The notes below the pieces were generated by a model. It had not been told where the DNA came from and did no database searches. It was given only the letters and a program-made list of their open reading frames with translations. Of a stretch of 64,000 bases of DNA, positions 60,411 through 64,000 are shown in pieces (the stretch's first letter is position 1; each line of letters opens with the position of its first letter). This stretch comes from Ptychodera flava (taxonomy: Eukaryota; Hemichordata; Enteropneusta; Ptychoderidae): positions 8,771,304 through 8,835,303 of the forward strand of contig NC_091932.1 in NCBI RefSeq assembly GCF_041260155.1, in the 5' to 3' direction. Made by a program: the position numbers and the translations under genes.

Positions 60411-61665
60411 ATGACAATTTTTAAATTTTTAGGATGCATGCACGAACGTTACAGGCAAGAGCTTGTAATGTTGACCTCTTTTATTATCTTCTATATATTA
60501 ACATAAATTTACCCTTCACGCTTCAAGTAAGCATTGCTATACTCAAGCAACAAACATTTAGTCTTCACAGAAACTCGTTTGAAATAAACTAAATTTTGTA
60601 TTTACCTATACGCTAATAAACTGAATACTAACAATGTAACTACATTTTCGGTGTATAAAACGAAAGAATACATTCGTATCGAGTCAGATGTTATCAAAAG
60701 TGAAAGTTACGGAGTACCTTTGACGTTCACATTTATAAAAGATGACTTGACTGATTTTAGTTCTTCCGAATGCCTGCTTGTCCGTCACGTTCTGTCTGAG
60801 GGTTTACTTTTGACGTTTACGATTAATGGCTCATCTGGTATAAAACACTTCAAAATTTACACGTGAATATTTCTTCTTCCATGTCGATTTTATTTCGTAT
60901 GTCTAAAAATCGGTTTTAGGGCAATTCTTTATTTTGAAATATCAACAGTAATTCTGAAATTATAATATAACAGCCTGACACATCTTTGGAGTTTGTTAAA
61001 TGCCTTGCCTAAGTTAACTGTAACCTATAGATTTTTTTCTGCACGAGCACACCATGTGTTCATACGGTGAAATGATCGCGCGGCTTTGATGCATTACAGG
61101 ATAAAAAGGAGAAGTAAACGTGAACACAATGCGTTCAGTAATAAAATACTAACTTGCACACCCGCGTCAAAAGTAAATATTCAGGATTGTTTTTTAATCT
61201 TAAAACAATGGGTTTTTTTTCAAATTTTCTTTCAGATTCATATGTATTAACTTTTTTATAATCTTCAATAATGAGGGAAAACAAAGAACATATAGTAGGC
61301 ATTTTCAATCTATCTAGATTGCATGATATCACTGTAAGTGTGCCCTGCGTGCAGGACACAATCTGAAGGATAAAATGTAGCACTGTTAATGAAAAAATTA
61401 TTGTATAACTTTTTAACCAAGTTTTGCAAATTAATGCTCTTAAATATCAGAGAACTTTATGAAAAAATGCATACATATGTGAGAAAACATGCTGTGCAAT
61501 TAAATAAATGTATTTTATCAGAAAAGTAAAAGTGAATACATTTCAAGCCTTGCCAAAAAACAGACAAATCTGGTGACATACGTATTTTAAAGAGAAATGA
61601 GAATTTTACAGAAATTGCAACTTGAAATGCTGTGAATCTATCACATTTAATTTGCATTGACATTG
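60411..61665. other. Intergenic, no gene seen
   Basis: Only short frames; the 71-codon frame at 60651-60866 has no signature. AT-rich. Confidence 0.4.
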
Positions 61666-61670
61666 TCCGT

Positions 61671-61850
61671 ATGCTTTATGTTAGAATTATTTTCACTAAA
61701 GCACACATCTTCTGAATGTAAGTAGTAAGGCTTTGCATTAGAAGATTTTACTTTTATGCTAGACTTTAATTAATTTAGATTTTGCTTTATGTTAGAAGTA
61801 TTTAGACTAAAGCACACATCTTCTGTATGTAAACAGAAAGGTTTTACTAA
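61671..61850 (+). repeat. Two-copy tandem repeat, ~110-bp unit
   Basis: TGCTTTATGTTAGAA, then CTAAAGCACACATCTTCTG and ATGTAA occur at 61672 and again at 61782, with diverged sequence between. Confidence 0.8.
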
Positions 61851-61890
61851 AACCATTCTTACTTTCGCATTTTAAAATGCTTCATTTCGT

Positions 61891-62588
61891 CACAGAGTAA
61901 TATCAGACAGAGTGGCAACACTTGCATGCCTTTTGTTCCATGGTCGTCTCGGTAGACTATTGGCTTTTCATATAAAATGAGCTTCAAAGGTGTAAACTTT
62001 TGGAGGCTTGGTTTGTGGTTGATAATTACACGAGATTATGCGAAACATACGACGAGATGGCATCGTACTGCCAGTCGCGTAGCAACCATAGTTACTTTGT
62101 GAGCTCTCAGGCCAGAAACACTGCCTCACGCCAATCAAAACATAACACGCCAGCAGTTTCATAAACATGTCCTTTCTTGGCGGCCGTGTAAAAGACGGTG
62201 TGACTGACCGTAAACCATTGAGTAAAACCAGACAGTATCGATAAAAGACTTTCAAATTTGGTTCAAACACACTCATTATATATTCATGAAAATATGAGAG
62301 GAATTTTTAAAACGGTAAAACCCACTTTCCTGAAGCTCAAAACACTCGCGTTTTCGCCAGCACATCAATTCCGATCAGCACCACACGACAACTACAACAC
62401 AAGCTTTGTCGAACATACTTTCGCTTAACAATTGGTGAAAATCCGAAAATTACCGAAGGGTGCATGGTCGGCACTCTTCGGAAAAGAGAGCCAAGAGCTT
62501 CGTGAGGCGAGGCAAACATGGATTGCTTACGTAACCGCTTCACGCCTTAAACAATAGCTGTTGCCACTCTGTCTGATATTACTCTGTG
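61891..62588. mobile_element. 698-bp TIR element with ATTTCGT target duplication
   Basis: Perfect 30-base inverted ends begin CACAGAGTAATATCAGACAG (61891) and run to GGCAACA; the complement ends at 62588. ATTTCGT flanks both sides (61884-61890, 62589-62595). A 7-bp duplication does not clearly assign a superfamily; hAT-like is possible if one flanking base has changed. A 102-codon minus-strand frame inside (61968-62276) has no recognised domain. High identity of the ends suggests it is fairly young. Confidence 0.85.
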
Positions 62589-62599
62589 ATTTCGTTAAG

Positions 62600-64000
62600 G
62601 AATACTAGCGATGCCACAAATTGAGTGTATCATCGTAACTTGTAGAATGTCTGAAGGAAACTACGTTGCCAAATTGAACACACACTAGTGGCAGGCTTCT
62701 AAAGAGAATAGCATGATGTTCTACTGGCTCCTCTAAAAGCACTTTTTGACCAGTTTTATTACTCTTGCTATCCACCTCGTATAGAATTTTATGATAATAC
62801 CATGGCCACAATATTTGAAGAGTTTTGCAGCTATACTGTGCCATTCTTCATGTCGCAGTCACATACGATCACGGATTACTATCTAAAAATCTTAATTACT
62901 ACCATTAGGAATAGTAGGCGGCTAGTCTTATTGGTTAAAATCTTGATTGACCAAACCAGAGCGCTTGATCAGCATTTCCTATGATTCATCACTGTAACTG
63001 TGATCGTATTTCGTGTAACCTACCAGCAATCCTTGATTTTTTTGTTTATACGATAAAATACCCAACCTTAGCATCACATTTTTTTCAAAGGCCAATTGTC
63101 TTACAGCAATTTGTGTGACGAACTGCACGACCAGATGGCTCCTCCTGCAATGCATAGTAAATATTTCTTTCGAAAATTATTGTTTTTATGATTTTGAAGA
63201 GATCGTCTAAATTGAAAGGTTGGGTTTGAATTGGCGAATGACTATAACCGGAGATAAATTCGTTGTGCATTTATGACTTTCAATGTCCCTTAGCTTAGGA
63301 TTGTAACTGCTATTTTTATTTGCAACAGTATTTCCAACACTTTTTTGAGACAACTGGCAAATAAAAGTAACATCGCATTGTCTTTCAAATTTAATACGTA
63401 GATATAACCGATATGTTAACAATTTTGATCAAGTGTAACTCTCTCTTTCACCTAATGATACCAGACATATATTATGACCTCGAGGAGGAGGCCAATCCCC
63501 TAATGGATATATTTACATCATTATTGATTTCAACAGAAGGTTTGATTGTATCTTCGTGTTGTTGCATGAGGTCGGAAATATAACTACCAAATTCTCGAAA
63601 AATAACACTTAAGTGAAACTGTCCTATAGAAGCCCTTGTCTCGTCCGTCGACTTCGAAACTAAAAGATAATGCAATTTTGTTTATCGGTCACTAAACTCT
63701 TTTACCTTGCTTGGATTATTCTTGACTTGAATCTATAAAGAAAGCGTCTTTTCATAGGTTACAGAAGTTGGACTTTATGAAGTCTTCTTCTATGGTTGTT
63801 TTTTGTTTGAGCCACCCATGATGCTTGTGTGAATTTTAGAGTTGTGTTCTTTTTCCAGTGGTGCAATTCCCACAAACAAACGAGAAAAAGATAGAACATG
63901 TGATTTTGCAAAACGCAAGAAAAAGTTTCTAGAAACAGGCATTCTACTTTACAAACGACCTGGCAAATTTACAGTTGAGGAAATATATTTTTCTGGCTGG
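62600..64000. other. Right edge: weak third copy of the outer duplication sequence, no gene proven
   Basis: 63.02-63.15 kb resembles 23.2-23.34 kb in the same orientation (TACCAGCAATC.TT.ATT, TTCAAAGGCC, GACCAGATGG). Minus-strand frames at 62605-62844, 63085-63270 and 63472-63675 (60-80 codons) read like possible exons, for example ENDINGS such as NIYYALQEEPSGRAVRH, but no family or consistent splice chain could be established. Confidence 0.35.

Overview
This is AT-rich, intron-containing animal DNA with three recognisable protein-coding genes in 64 kb and a heavy load of non-autonomous DNA transposons, foldback elements, SINE-like copies and microsatellites. GT-AG introns, an animal-type laccase with FTP (fucolectin-like) and CUB modules, and a core-2-type GlcNAc-transferase point to a metazoan, probably a marine invertebrate. 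A hemichordate or cephalochordate is a guess only; nothing here fixes the species.

Layout: 1-6.3 kb holds two copies of a dispersed repeat with hairpins and a large palindromic array built from CTGCCCTGAGGGCAG units. 7.0-11.5 kb is one long element whose two arms are inverted arrays of ~147-bp units. 11.6-12.8 kb is a smaller element built the same way from ~20-bp units. 14.85-16.08 kb encodes a glycosyltransferase family 14 (core-2/I GCNT-like) enzyme with one frameshift. 17.6-19.3 kb is a TIR element carrying a nested hAT-like MITE. 19.3-22.9 kb is nearly featureless.

22.9-59.7 kb is dominated by one inverted duplication. Each arm carries a 12-exon secreted multicopper oxidase (laccase-like) gene with the order signal peptide, Cys-rich region, three-cupredoxin core, FTP (fucolectin/F5-8-like) domain, CUB domain. 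Copy A (+, 25.7-40.7 kb) and copy B (-, 57.3-47.5 kb) converge, tail to tail. All twelve exons correspond, with the same intron phases. Eleven pairs have equal length or differ only in exon 6 by a two-residue insertion (exon 1 differs at its 5' end). The arms then diverged. A gained a 3.1-kb TTAA-flanked transposon with another element nested inside, a retroposon-like insertion and a +1 frameshift in its largest exon. B gained a partial tandem duplication containing a decayed copy of exon 10. B is open throughout; A would be truncated as written.

59.7-64 kb is mostly non-coding, with a SINE-like copy, a 698-bp TIR element and a weak third copy of sequence from the outer part of the inverted duplication. 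Exon models were built by comparing copy A with copy B and by splice-site reading; no database search was possible.
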